This document shows, in pieces, positions 25,906 through 33,767 of a stretch of 64,000 nt of DNA. Source of the DNA: Oceanobacillus alkalisoli (GTDB lineage Bacteria; Bacillota; Bacilli; Bacillales; Amphibacillaceae); the NCBI RefSeq assembly GCF_021556485.1, contig NZ_JAKGBW010000002.1, forward strand, positions 1 to 64,000, written 5' to 3'. Made by a program: the position numbers and the translations under genes. The notes beneath the pieces were generated by a model. That model saw nothing but the letters and a program-made list of their open reading frames with translations, was not told the DNA's origin and ran no database searches. Position 1 is the stretch's first letter; every line of letters starts with the position of its first letter.

Positions 25906-26163
25906 AACAGACTAGTCGGAATGACAACGTTGCCGACTCTAATAATTGAGTGGGTGTCGCAAGTGTACGAACGGTCTTCATTGGCCAGTCGGAGTAGCAC
26001 CGAACGAGACGTTCTAGCCCCACGAACTTCTTTGGAAAAGCGCAACAGGGTAGGGATGGCAACCTCGAACCGAAAGATTGATAAGGTCGCCCTAAGAAGT
26101 GTGCTGTTGGTGGCGAGTCTCCACTAACCCAAAGAACCCCATGGTTTTAGCCATGGGAGTTAT
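25906..26163 (+). mobile_element. Right end of the tnpB element, candidate omega-RNA region
   Basis: The GC-richer, structured stretch after the tnpB stop ends in CCCATGG-TTTTAG-CCATGGG (26138-26157), the imperfectly positioned terminal hairpin typical of IS605-family right ends. In such elements the tnpB 3' end and this region encode the guide (omega/re) RNA. The exact end and the target-derived guide cannot be fixed without the empty site. Confidence 0.6.
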
Positions 26164-26222
26164 CAGAAACCTTGATATTATTGGATTTAGACATCTAAAT
26201 TAGGAAAAGTAAGCTTTTACCA

Positions 26223-26416
26223 TTGCATTTATTCAATAGAAGGTATAGAATATGATTACAAGCTGCAATGTTCGTATGGAATTAAGTTTTAACCTCTAAA
26301 TGTTGAATAGGGAGTTTTATATCGAGGTTGGAATGTCGTGCCGTCACCGAACGGAAGACAGGAAGGCTTCTGCAAACACCCACTTGAATAAAGTGGTGGT
26401 TTAAAACTTTTTATTT
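26223..26416 (+). ncRNA. Candidate small structured RNA with promoter and U-tract
   Basis: TTGCAT (26223-26228) and TAGAAT (26246-26251) are 17 bases apart, predicting a start near 26258. The transcript can close AAGTTTTAA (26284-26292) with TTAAAACTT (26401-26409). That stem encloses three hairpins: AACCTC/GAGGTT, a GTC-CCGT/ACGG-GAC stem at 26335-26359, and CCACTT/AAGTGG at 26380-26396. A TTTTTATTT tail follows. I do not recognise an RNA family. Confidence 0.45.
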
Positions 26417-26454
26417 CAGAAATACGGCAATTGTGGCTGTACCTACATATTATA

Positions 26455-26487
26455 AAAGGCTGATTTCCTTATGGAGGTCAGCCTTTT
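26455..26487 (+). terminator. Hairpin terminator
   Basis: AAAAGGCTGA pairs with TCAGCCTTTT around a 13-base loop. It lies between the small RNA candidate and the next gene. Confidence 0.8.
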
Positions 26488-26591
26488 CATTGTAAAAAAT
26501 GCTCATTCCTAACCATGGACAGAACAGATTTCACCACCTATAATCGAATTATAGAAATAGAGAGCGTTTTACAGATGTTGGGAGTGGGATT

Positions 26592-26975
26592 ATGGGTGGT
26601 TTTTTAACTTTTTACATCATTTTTATTGTGCTTGCACTCAGTACAGGAATCGTCTTTTGGGTACGAAACCAGTACCGCATACCAGCGGTATTATCCCTTA
26701 TATTTGCATTGCTTGCACCTCTTCTTGCGCTGCTTGTGGTTGCGCAGCGGGAAACGGAAACCGGTGCATATACGTATTTGATGGAACAGGTAGGGGCTGG
26801 AAATATGTGGGCTTGGGCTACGCTTGTTACTCATATTCATCTTATTAGCTGGCTCTTATTTCTAACCGTTCGTCTAGTTATCTACCTTGTCCAATCACCA
26901 GATGTTAAATTGAAATATAAAAAAATACAGGAACAGATTCAAAAATTAAAACGGAAAAAAGAGGAAGGGACATGA
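26592..26975 (+). CDS. Three-helix membrane protein of unknown function
   Basis: This 127-residue protein has hydrophobic helices at about 3-24 (FLTFYIIFIVLALSTGIVFW), 30-51 (AVLSLIFALLAPLLALLVV) and 80-102 (VTHIHLISWLLFLTVRLVIYL). A basic, Lys-rich C-terminal helix (KLKYKKIQEQIQKLKRKKEE) probably faces the cytoplasm. GGGAG lies upstream of the ATG. The gene stands alone, with a hairpin overlapping its stop. Not recognised as a named family. Confidence 0.7.
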   Translation: MGGFLTFYIIFIVLALSTGIVFWVRNQYRIPAVLSLIFALLAPLLALLVVAQRETETGAYTYLMEQVGAGNMWAWATLVTHIHLISWLLFLTVRLVIYLVQSPDVKLKYKKIQEQIQKLKRKKEEGT

Positions 26976-27010
26976 CACTTTATTCGTAAATTCGTCATGT
27001 CTTTCATTTT
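26969..27010 (+). terminator. Terminator overlapping the stop of the membrane-protein gene
   Basis: GACATGAC (26969-26976, containing the TGA stop) pairs with GTCATGTC (26994-27001), followed by TTTCATTTTC. Confidence 0.75.
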
Positions 27011-27011
27011 C

Positions 27012-27340
27012 TTGCATTGTTTCTGTCTTTTGCATATAATAACAGTAATTCGAAAAAGCAAACAATAGCGAAGAAGAGGGAAAAGTAGGATAGTCAATTT
27101 TTGAATAGAGAGCTTCGGCTGGTGAAAAGAAGCAAAATTGATGTCACGAACAATGGCCTCCGAGCTGCAGGCTGAACGTAATCTAGTAGGCTGTGCCGAG
27201 TTGGCAACTCGTTACCAAAACTAAAGTATATACATTGTACTTCATGAGGCTAGCTGTGTGAACATCTAGCGAAATAAGGTGGTACCACGAACATAAACCC
27301 ACGTCCTTATCAATTGTGATATTGACATGGGTTTTTTTAT
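27012..27340 (+). promoter_or_regulatory. T-box leader with promoter, probably methionine-specific
   Basis: A promoter (TTGCAT 27012-27017, 17 bases, TATAAT 27035-27040) starts a leader of about 330 nt. It holds an AGAGAG-GCTTCGGCTGGTG-type stem I, the T-box sequence AATAAGGTGGTACCACGA (27273-27290) and a terminator (27295-27338). The UGGU in the T-box calls for a tRNA with discriminator A. In the specifier region AACAATGGCCTC, GAGG (27076) can pair with CCTC (27157), placing ATG as the specifier codon. Met tRNA fits both; Ala (GCC) is a less likely alternative. Confidence 0.85.
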
Positions 27341-27374
27341 ATCTGAAATAAAAGATGATAAAGGGGCGATTCTT

Positions 27375-28211
27375 TTGAAAAGACATATCGTATTACAAAC
27401 AGACTTCGGATTGCATGACGGGGCAGTGAGCGCAATGAACGGGGTTGCTTTTTCTGTTGATCCAACGCTCAGAATATCCAACCTGACGCATGAAATCCCG
27501 CAATATAATATTTGGGAAGCATCGTATCGTTTATACCAGACGGTTGCATACTGGCCAGAAGAGACCGTGTTCATTTCCGTTGTCGACCCCGGGGTAGGAA
27601 CGGAACGCCTAAGCATTGTTGCAAAAACGGCCGACGGGCATTATATCGTGACACCGAATAATGGAACTCTAACTCACCTTGCAAAAAGTACAGGTATAGT
27701 TGCGGCTCGGGTTATTGATGAAAACGTCAATCGTCTGCCTCGTTCTGGTGAATCCTATACATTCCATGGTCGTGATGTATATGCCTTTACCGGAGCAAGA
27801 CTCGCGGCCGGTGTCATTCGTTTTGAAGAAGTCGGCCCGGAACTTTCACTTAATGATGTGGTGCAGCTCGAAATTCCCCAAGTGACATACTTAGACGGTG
27901 TCATTCACGGAAATATTGACATACTCGATAGCAGGTTTGGGAATCTATGGACAAATATTAACCGTGAATTTTTTAAACAAGCAGGCATCGATTACGGTGA
28001 TGCAGTTGAAGTGACGATTGAACATAACAGAACGAAAGTATATAAAAATTTAATTACCTTTGATCGGTCATTCGCAGACAGACGCCTTGGTGAACCATTG
28101 TTATTTGTGAATTCTATTGATAATCTAGGAGTAGCGATTAATCAGGGTTCCTTTGCAGATGCCTACCATATTCGTTCTGGGGTGAATTGGACGATTACGA
28201 TTGAAAAATAA
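27375..28211 (+). CDS. SAM hydroxide adenosyltransferase (DUF62 family)
   Basis: This 278-residue enzyme of the fluorinase/chlorinase superfamily splits S-adenosylmethionine with water to adenosine and methionine. Markers are VLQTDFGLHDGAVSAMNGV at the N-terminus with the SAM-binding Asp, VVDPGVGTERLS, VTPNNGTLTHL, and TFHGRDVYAF. The TTG start at 27375 has AAGGGGCG upstream. An ATG at 27327 lies inside the T-box terminator and is rejected. Control by a methionine-type T-box would raise this SAM-cleaving enzyme when charged tRNA-Met is scarce. A kinase gene follows after 27 bases. Confidence 0.92.
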   Translation: MKRHIVLQTDFGLHDGAVSAMNGVAFSVDPTLRISNLTHEIPQYNIWEASYRLYQTVAYWPEETVFISVVDPGVGTERLSIVAKTADGHYIVTPNNGTLTHLAKSTGIVAARVIDENVNRLPRSGESYTFHGRDVYAFTGARLAAGVIRFEEVGPELSLNDVVQLEIPQVTYLDGVIHGNIDILDSRFGNLWTNINREFFKQAGIDYGDAVEVTIEHNRTKVYKNLITFDRSFADRRLGEPLLFVNSIDNLGVAINQGSFADAYHIRSGVNWTITIEK

Positions 28212-28238
28212 ACATATTTCCTTAAATGGTGTGAGACG

Positions 28239-29324
28239 ATGAAGATATTTTGGATTCGAATCATGAGCTTTAGCTTATTATGGCTGTATGAAATCAGCTT
28301 TAACAGTACATTTCAGGCAGTTTCAATTTTTGCCTTTGCTGTTACGCTCGGGATTTATTTTTTGCTAACGATTCCTCGTTTTCTTATCTGGAAATATACT
28401 GCTCAGTTCATTATTCTTACGGTTCATGGATACTTTTTCACCGAGGAAGGGATAGTAACTGCATTGTTGCTCTTATACATTGTGTTGGATGCAGCTTTTC
28501 GTCTGGAAAAAAAGAACCTGATCATCCTCTTTATTCAAGCAAGTATGCTTCTATTCTTACTAGTTTTGCCAGATGACTTGACGATGGAGCGAATCGTGCT
28601 TTATATCTTCATTGGTATTCTAAGCTTTACTGTCAACCAGATGAATGTGGAAAGGGGAGAGCAACGGGAAATTTATGAGGAATTGCTCGGTGAGTACCGG
28701 ACAATGAAACGTCTCCATCTTACAGCAGAGAATAATGCGAGGTTAGAGGAAAGAACGAGGATTGCAAGGGATCTTCATGACTCGGTCGGGCACCGCTTGA
28801 CTGCATTGATCATGAGTCTTGAAATGTTATCGATTCAGCAAAAAGATCCTACATATGATGAATTGAAACAGATGGCGAAAGAAAGTCTGGAAGATACCCG
28901 TTTAGCAGTGAAAGCATTACAAACGGAGGAAAGCGAAGGGATCGCGACGGTTATCCACTTGATTCGCAAGCTGGAGGCAGAAAGTCATTTACTTGTTCAA
29001 TTCACGCTGAATCAAGGTGTGTTATCCATTCCGATTACAAATGAAATGAGTGTCGTGCTCTACCGAGTTATTCAGGAGGCCCTGACAAACATTATGCGCC
29101 ATAGTGATAAGAAAAATGCTCATATCGCGTTGAGCAGAACTGCAACCGGTGATATATTATTTGAAATCTCCAATCCGATCCAAGAGAGAAAACGTTTTAC
29201 GATTGGGTTTGGCCTGAAAAATATGCAAGAACGGGTGGAAGAGATAAATGGGAGCCTTAAGGTGTATCAAACGGATGACCATTTTATCGTATCTGGTAAG
29301 CTAGCGAAAGGAGAGAGCAAATGA
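28239..29324 (+). CDS. Sensor histidine kinase, NarL/LnrJ type
   Basis: This 361-residue membrane kinase has five or six N-terminal hydrophobic helices (about 5-135), a linker and a HisKA_3 dimerisation domain with the phospho-His in RIARDLHDSVGHRL (about 180-193). It ends with an ATPase domain (N-box VIQEALTNIMRHS, G-box GFGLKNMQERV). The sensing part is only membrane helices, as in the intramembrane-sensing kinases DesK, LiaS and LnrJ. Its stop overlaps the regulator gene by four bases. It precedes a LnrLMN-like ABC exporter, separated by ctaG. Confidence 0.93.
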   Translation: MKIFWIRIMSFSLLWLYEISFNSTFQAVSIFAFAVTLGIYFLLTIPRFLIWKYTAQFIILTVHGYFFTEEGIVTALLLLYIVLDAAFRLEKKNLIILFIQASMLLFLLVLPDDLTMERIVLYIFIGILSFTVNQMNVERGEQREIYEELLGEYRTMKRLHLTAENNARLEERTRIARDLHDSVGHRLTALIMSLEMLSIQQKDPTYDELKQMAKESLEDTRLAVKALQTEESEGIATVIHLIRKLEAESHLLVQFTLNQGVLSIPITNEMSVVLYRVIQEALTNIMRHSDKKNAHIALSRTATGDILFEISNPIQERKRFTIGFGLKNMQERVEEINGSLKVYQTDDHFIVSGKLAKGESK

Positions 29325-29956
29325 AGTGGCGGGTATTATTAGTGGAGGACCAAAGAATTGTCCGGCAGGGGTTAAAGATGATTTTAGAGCAGGACGAGCG
29401 AATAAACGTTACCGAAGAGGCAACCAATGGAAAAGAAGCGATTGATATTGTCCGCAAGAATGCAATCGATCTTGTTATGATGGATATCCGGATGCCGGTG
29501 ATGAATGGGATTGAGGCAACCCGAATCATCCGCAATGAATTCCCCGACATAAAGATTCTTATGCTCACGACGTTTAATGATGAAGCGTATGCTTACGAGG
29601 CACTAAAAGAAGGTGCAAGTGCATTTCTATTAAAAACGGCAGCTCCGGAGAAATTGATTGAAGCTGTTTACAGTGCGATGAAAGGCGGATTGACCCTGCA
29701 TGATGAAGTAGCGGCAAAAGTATTGCCCAGGTTGCTTGAACGGACAGAAAAGCCAGAGATTGAAGTCGAACTTACAGAAAGGGAACTGCTCATTACAAAG
29801 CTTGTTGGCGAAGGTAAGACAAATAAGGAAATAGCAGCTGAACTTTATTTATCCGTCGGTACAGTGAAAAATTATATTACGACGATTCTGCAAAAGATAG
29901 GTTTACGTGATCGTACACAGCTTGCTATCTATGCGGTGAAGCATGATATTTCATAA
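29321..29956 (+). CDS. Response regulator, NarL/LuxR family
   Basis: This 211-residue cytoplasmic regulator has an N-terminal receiver (VLLVEDQRIVRQGL, phospho-Asp in VMMDIRMPVMNGI at about 54, Lys in FLLKTAAP at about 104). A LuxR helix-turn-helix follows (LTERELLITKLVGEGKTNKE at about 147-166 and LSVGTVKNYITTILQKIGL). It is translationally coupled to the kinase by an ATGA overlap. Likely targets are the nearby ABC exporter genes, by analogy with LnrK controlling LnrLMN. Confidence 0.95.
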   Translation: MKWRVLLVEDQRIVRQGLKMILEQDERINVTEEATNGKEAIDIVRKNAIDLVMMDIRMPVMNGIEATRIIRNEFPDIKILMLTTFNDEAYAYEALKEGASAFLLKTAAPEKLIEAVYSAMKGGLTLHDEVAAKVLPRLLERTEKPEIEVELTERELLITKLVGEGKTNKEIAAELYLSVGTVKNYITTILQKIGLRDRTQLAIYAVKHDIS

Positions 29957-30048
29957 CGAGTTGTCATGAGTTTGTTAGAAGTTCATGCGTAAGGTTTTAG
30001 AAAAGTACGCTATACTAAATGCATAAATTCACAAGGGAAGGTGAATCT

Positions 30049-30864
30049 ATGCTGGAGATTATACTGGATGAATTTCATTACTCCACCCTTTGGAATGGCG
30101 GAATACTTATTTATATCGGCTTTATTTTTATTATTTATTTTTTACTTCTGCCTCAGGATAAAAAGTATCCGATTTGGAAGCAGGTCACATTCGTACTTGG
30201 TATGCTAGCTGTATTTGCAGCACTCGGCAGCCCGATTAACGTAATTGCAAGGATTAAGTTCAGCTATCATATTTTACAGCTCGTATTATTATTGCTTGTT
30301 GCACCGCCCTTAATTATTATCGGGTTTAAAACGGAGATATTTGAACGAGCACGGAGAATTAAAATACTGGATAAAGTTTTCGAATTTTTAACGAAACCAG
30401 TTGTTGGATTCCTAATCTTCTTCATTCTTTTTTATAGCTATCATATTGCAAGTGTATTTAATTTCGCGCGGTTGGATTTATATATTAATTATTTTTTTAT
30501 GCTTGCGTTGCTGATTGCAGGAATTCTCTTATGGATGCCGATCATATCATCCAAATTTTTAAACGCGAAGAAAAAACGCACCTTTACGATCCTCACGGTT
30601 CTTTTCTTTGTGCCGTATAGTCTGATATTGCTTCTAAACAAAGAGAGCCTCTATCTTGTTTATACAGATGTTGAGCTGTTCATGCAATCCCTTGCTGTCT
30701 GTATGCCCAATATAAGGGAAGTGCCGCCAGAGTTTGCTGCGGCTCTTCTACCATTCAACCCAACGGAAGAGCAGATGCAAGGCGGAATCATGCTCTTAAT
30801 CAGTCAGCTCGTTCTGTTTGGTATTGCCTTGTTCGTGGCACCAAAATATAGTGAAGAAAACTAA
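30049..30864 (+). CDS. ctaG: Cytochrome c oxidase assembly protein, CtaG (caa3 type)
   Basis: This 271-residue inner-membrane protein has about seven helices and is needed for formation of active caa3 oxidase in Bacillus. The conserved stretch FSYHILQLVLLLLVAPPLIIIGF and later YSYHIASVFNF carry the family histidines. The ATG at 30049 has GGAAGGTG upstream; the in-frame ATG at 30019 does not. It stands between the two-component system and the ABC operon without other cta genes. A good terminator follows. Confidence 0.92.
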   Translation: MLEIILDEFHYSTLWNGGILIYIGFIFIIYFLLLPQDKKYPIWKQVTFVLGMLAVFAALGSPINVIARIKFSYHILQLVLLLLVAPPLIIIGFKTEIFERARRIKILDKVFEFLTKPVVGFLIFFILFYSYHIASVFNFARLDLYINYFFMLALLIAGILLWMPIISSKFLNAKKKRTFTILTVLFFVPYSLILLLNKESLYLVYTDVELFMQSLAVCMPNIREVPPEFAAALLPFNPTEEQMQGGIMLLISQLVLFGIALFVAPKYSEEN

Positions 30865-30868
30865 CGGT

Positions 30869-30906
30869 AAAACATCACTTTCGATGGTAGAAAGTGATGT
30901 TTTTTG
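30869..30906 (+). terminator. ctaG terminator
   Basis: AAAACATCACTTTC pairs with GAAAGTGATGTTTT and runs into T-rich sequence. Confidence 0.93.
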
Positions 30907-30975
30907 TTTTTCCATTATGATAATTCAACTTTCACACCTAAAATAGGAAAGCAAACCATTCTTATCAAGTGCCCG

Positions 30976-31431
30976 TCGCTTTCATTCAGCGTAAGTGATT
31001 TGCTCATTCTCTAGACTAGAGTTCTAATCACCGTTCAGTTGCCCGGTGGACGGATGCGCATCCTTAGGCACTGCTAGAGCTCCCTCGGGCTGAGCACTAA
31101 GGGGTCTCCAGGCTCGTGCTGTTCCCGCAGGAGTCACCGTCCCCCGGGTAACTGAACTGGTAGGGATGATTATTATTAATAGCATTTATTCCAGTGCCAT
31201 GTCACGATAAAATTATATCTTTGAAATACTAAATAGCGTTCCAAATTAGGTTTTTCATGGTAGCAGTCCAGACACCTCGAGACTCCTGCGGGAGGATAGG
31301 CCTGGCGAGACCCCGCAGCGCGATAGCGCGAGGAGGCTTGCCGGCCGCTCAGCAGGTGCGGGAGGTGTCTGGACTGCGGTTCTCCAGTAGAAAGTTTCCG
31401 GGTTAGGCACACTTACGCTGAATGAAAGCGA
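30976..31431 (+). repeat. Composite inverted-repeat element, copy D (family 1)
   Basis: TCGCTTTCATTCAGCG on the left faces its complement on the right. Both internal inverted repeats are present, but the GGCCGGCTAAGAACGG module in the right half of copy B is absent and replaced by CGAGACCCCGCAGCGCGATA. It lies between ctaG and the ABC operon. No coding. Confidence 0.9.
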
Positions 31432-31560
31432 TCCACTATTTCAGACTGCGAAAGTTGAGTTATAAATTAAAAAAAGTGACGGAGGTCATGGTGATAAAGT
31501 GACTCCGGGTAGTTTCAATTCTACTCTATTCATCTTACACTGATAACAGGAGGTGCATCT

Positions 31561-32493
31561 ATGCTTGAACTGATTGATATAACGAAGAAGTATAAACAGA
31601 CGAAAGCTGTTAAAAACATGAATATGTATATCGAAAAGGGAGAAATTGTCGGGTTGCTAGGTCCAAATGGAGCTGGAAAATCAACCGCAATCTCTATTCT
31701 TTCCTCGCTGCTTGAACCGACGAGCGGGGATGTTAAATTTAGGAATAAAAGCATGATTAAAAACCCGAAAAGCTTACGGCAAATCATCGGAATTGTTCCA
31801 CAGGAAATTGCGCTCTATGAAGATTTGTCAGCAGAAGAAAATATGAAGTTCTTTGGAAGGATTTACCGGTTAAAAGGGGAAAAATTGAAGAATAAAATTA
31901 GTGAAGTTCTTGAACAAATCGGTCTTGCTGACCGGCGAAAAGATGTAGTCAAAACTTTTTCCGGAGGGATGAAAAGACGTCTAAACATCGGGGTTGCGAT
32001 GCTGCATGATCCAGAGATTCTCATCATGGACGAACCGACTGTCGGTATTGATCCGCAATCCCGGAACTATATTTTGCAAACGGTGAAAAGATTAAACAAG
32101 GAACGACAGATGACAGTACTTTACACGAGTCACTATATGGAGGAAGTCGAATATTTATGTGATCGGATTTACATTATGGATAAGGGTAATCTGATTGCTT
32201 CTGGGACGAAAGATGAGATTAAGCAAATTCTTGCTTCGGAAAATACGATTTACCTAAAAGCAGATTATTGGAATGAATCATTTATCACGAAACTACAGGA
32301 AAAACCGCAAATTCATCAAATGAAAGTGGAGGGCAATGAGATTGTGCTCGTTGTTTCGAAGGATGTAGCCATATTCTCGAAATTAGCCCATCTTGCCGAA
32401 GAAACAAGCGTCCAGTTACGGGCTGTTGATGTAAAACAGGTGACGCTCGAAGATGTATTTCTGCATTTAACGGGCAGAGCCTTAAGGGACTAG
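31561..32493 (+). CDS. ABC transporter ATP-binding protein, LnrL-like
   Basis: This 310-residue cytoplasmic ATPase has Walker A GPNGAGKST (about 36-44), signature FSGGMKRRL, Walker B ILIMDEPTVGID and a C-terminal accessory region after residue 220. The form matches drug-resistance exporters such as LnrL (YfiL) that protect against membrane-active polyenes. AGGAGGTG precedes the ATG. The two permease genes follow after 11 bases and by overlap. Substrate is inferred only from family and from the nearby LnrJK-like two-component system. Confidence 0.92.
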   Translation: MLELIDITKKYKQTKAVKNMNMYIEKGEIVGLLGPNGAGKSTAISILSSLLEPTSGDVKFRNKSMIKNPKSLRQIIGIVPQEIALYEDLSAEENMKFFGRIYRLKGEKLKNKISEVLEQIGLADRRKDVVKTFSGGMKRRLNIGVAMLHDPEILIMDEPTVGIDPQSRNYILQTVKRLNKERQMTVLYTSHYMEEVEYLCDRIYIMDKGNLIASGTKDEIKQILASENTIYLKADYWNESFITKLQEKPQIHQMKVEGNEIVLVVSKDVAIFSKLAHLAEETSVQLRAVDVKQVTLEDVFLHLTGRALRD

Positions 32494-32504
32494 GAGGTAG
32501 GGAC

Positions 32505-33767
32505 ATGATTTTCCAAATGATAAAAAAACAATATCTCCAGTTCCTGCGTAATCCAGTAGAAATCGTATTATTGATTGGTTTGCCGATTATCCTAATTACA
32601 ATTCTAGGAAATGCTTTAGGAAATCTCATCGATGGCGGAGAGATTGATCTTACGTTTAAACTTGCAATTATCGAGCATGAAGATGAAGAAATTCAAGTAG
32701 AAAATTTTTTAACGGAACTAGAAAATGGTGACTTACCAGATGAAATCATCGCAGCGTTTGCCGCGGTAACAGATTCTCTCGCTCCGGTCGAAATGTTTAA
32801 AGAAGTGCTTCGGAGTGAGGAACTGAATGATATGATCATCGTGGAAGAAGCTCACGCTCGGGAAATGGATGCGATAAAGGCAGATGATTCCTATGCGGCG
32901 ATTCTCGAGTTTCCAGAAAACTTTTCAGCTGATTTATTAGAGAACATTTTGCTGGATGAGAAAATGAATCCGGAAGCAATCATTCATTACAAAGCAGGTT
33001 CGGAAATTGCCGGTAATATCGTTGAACAAATTGTAGCGATGTACCAAGAAGAATTTACGCTTGGAACATTTCTTGGCAATAACGGAATCGACCCACAACA
33101 ATTACAACAAAAGGGAGCCGAAATCACGCAAGAAGTTTCTTCTGTCAGTCCCCATGAACCCTTGTCGGCGAAAGCATATTATACGATTGGAATGATTGTC
33201 ATGAATGTATTATTTATGGCAACAACGATTGCACAATATGCGTTTCGAGAGAGACAATCACATATTTTTAACCGGATGATTATTGCTGATTTCTCTAGAT
33301 GGGTTTATTTTATTGGGATTTTGCTTACTGCTTTGATTTTTGCATGGATTCAAGCGATACTTGTATTCATTTTCGCTTATTTCGCATTTGATGTTACTTG
33401 GCCCGATTTGACAGCTTTTCTTGTCATCACATTTTTCTTTACACTCGCAGTTGGCGGATTGGCTGTACTCTTAACGGCAATCAGTTTTCGGAGTAATTCA
33501 GAACAGATTATTAGCTTTTTCTCCGGTGTTGTCGTCACGATTTTTGCCTTTCTTGGTGGTAGTTTCTTTCCGTCCGGTACCGGATCTTTCTTGGGAAAAC
33601 TGGGCGATTACACACCGAACGGAGCGGCGATGTCTGCTTATCTTAGCATTCTCCGCGGAGAATCGATCACTGACAATGCAGACCATCTTATATTTATTGC
33701 ATGCTTTGCTATTGGAGCGATTATCATTGGAGTCATCAGCTATCCGAAAAGGGGGGCTGCATCATGA
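32505..33767 (+). CDS. ABC-2 type permease, LnrM-like
   Basis: This 420-residue membrane protein has one helix near the N-terminus (PVEIVLLIGLPIILITILGN), a large extracytoplasmic domain of about 180 residues, then five or six helices in the C-terminal half. This is the ABC2_membrane_3 layout. GGAGG lies upstream. Its stop overlaps the start of the next permease (ATGA). With that protein and the ATPase it should form a heterodimeric exporter. Confidence 0.9.
   Translation: MIFQMIKKQYLQFLRNPVEIVLLIGLPIILITILGNALGNLIDGGEIDLTFKLAIIEHEDEEIQVENFLTELENGDLPDEIIAAFAAVTDSLAPVEMFKEVLRSEELNDMIIVEEAHAREMDAIKADDSYAAILEFPENFSADLLENILLDEKMNPEAIIHYKAGSEIAGNIVEQIVAMYQEEFTLGTFLGNNGIDPQQLQQKGAEITQEVSSVSPHEPLSAKAYYTIGMIVMNVLFMATTIAQYAFRERQSHIFNRMIIADFSRWVYFIGILLTALIFAWIQAILVFIFAYFAFDVTWPDLTAFLVITFFFTLAVGGLAVLLTAISFRSNSEQIISFFSGVVVTIFAFLGGSFFPSGTGSFLGKLGDYTPNGAAMSAYLSILRGESITDNADHLIFIACFAIGAIIIGVISYPKRGAAS

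Noticed and set aside
26258-26416. 6S RNA
   Set aside because: The predicted fold is a multibranched structure with three hairpins, not one long rod with a central bubble, and I could not match any 6S motif.
27327-27374. ATG start for the SAM hydroxide adenosyltransferase at 27327
   Set aside because: It lies inside the T-box terminator hairpin; the TTG at 27375 has the ribosome site and begins exactly at the conserved domain.
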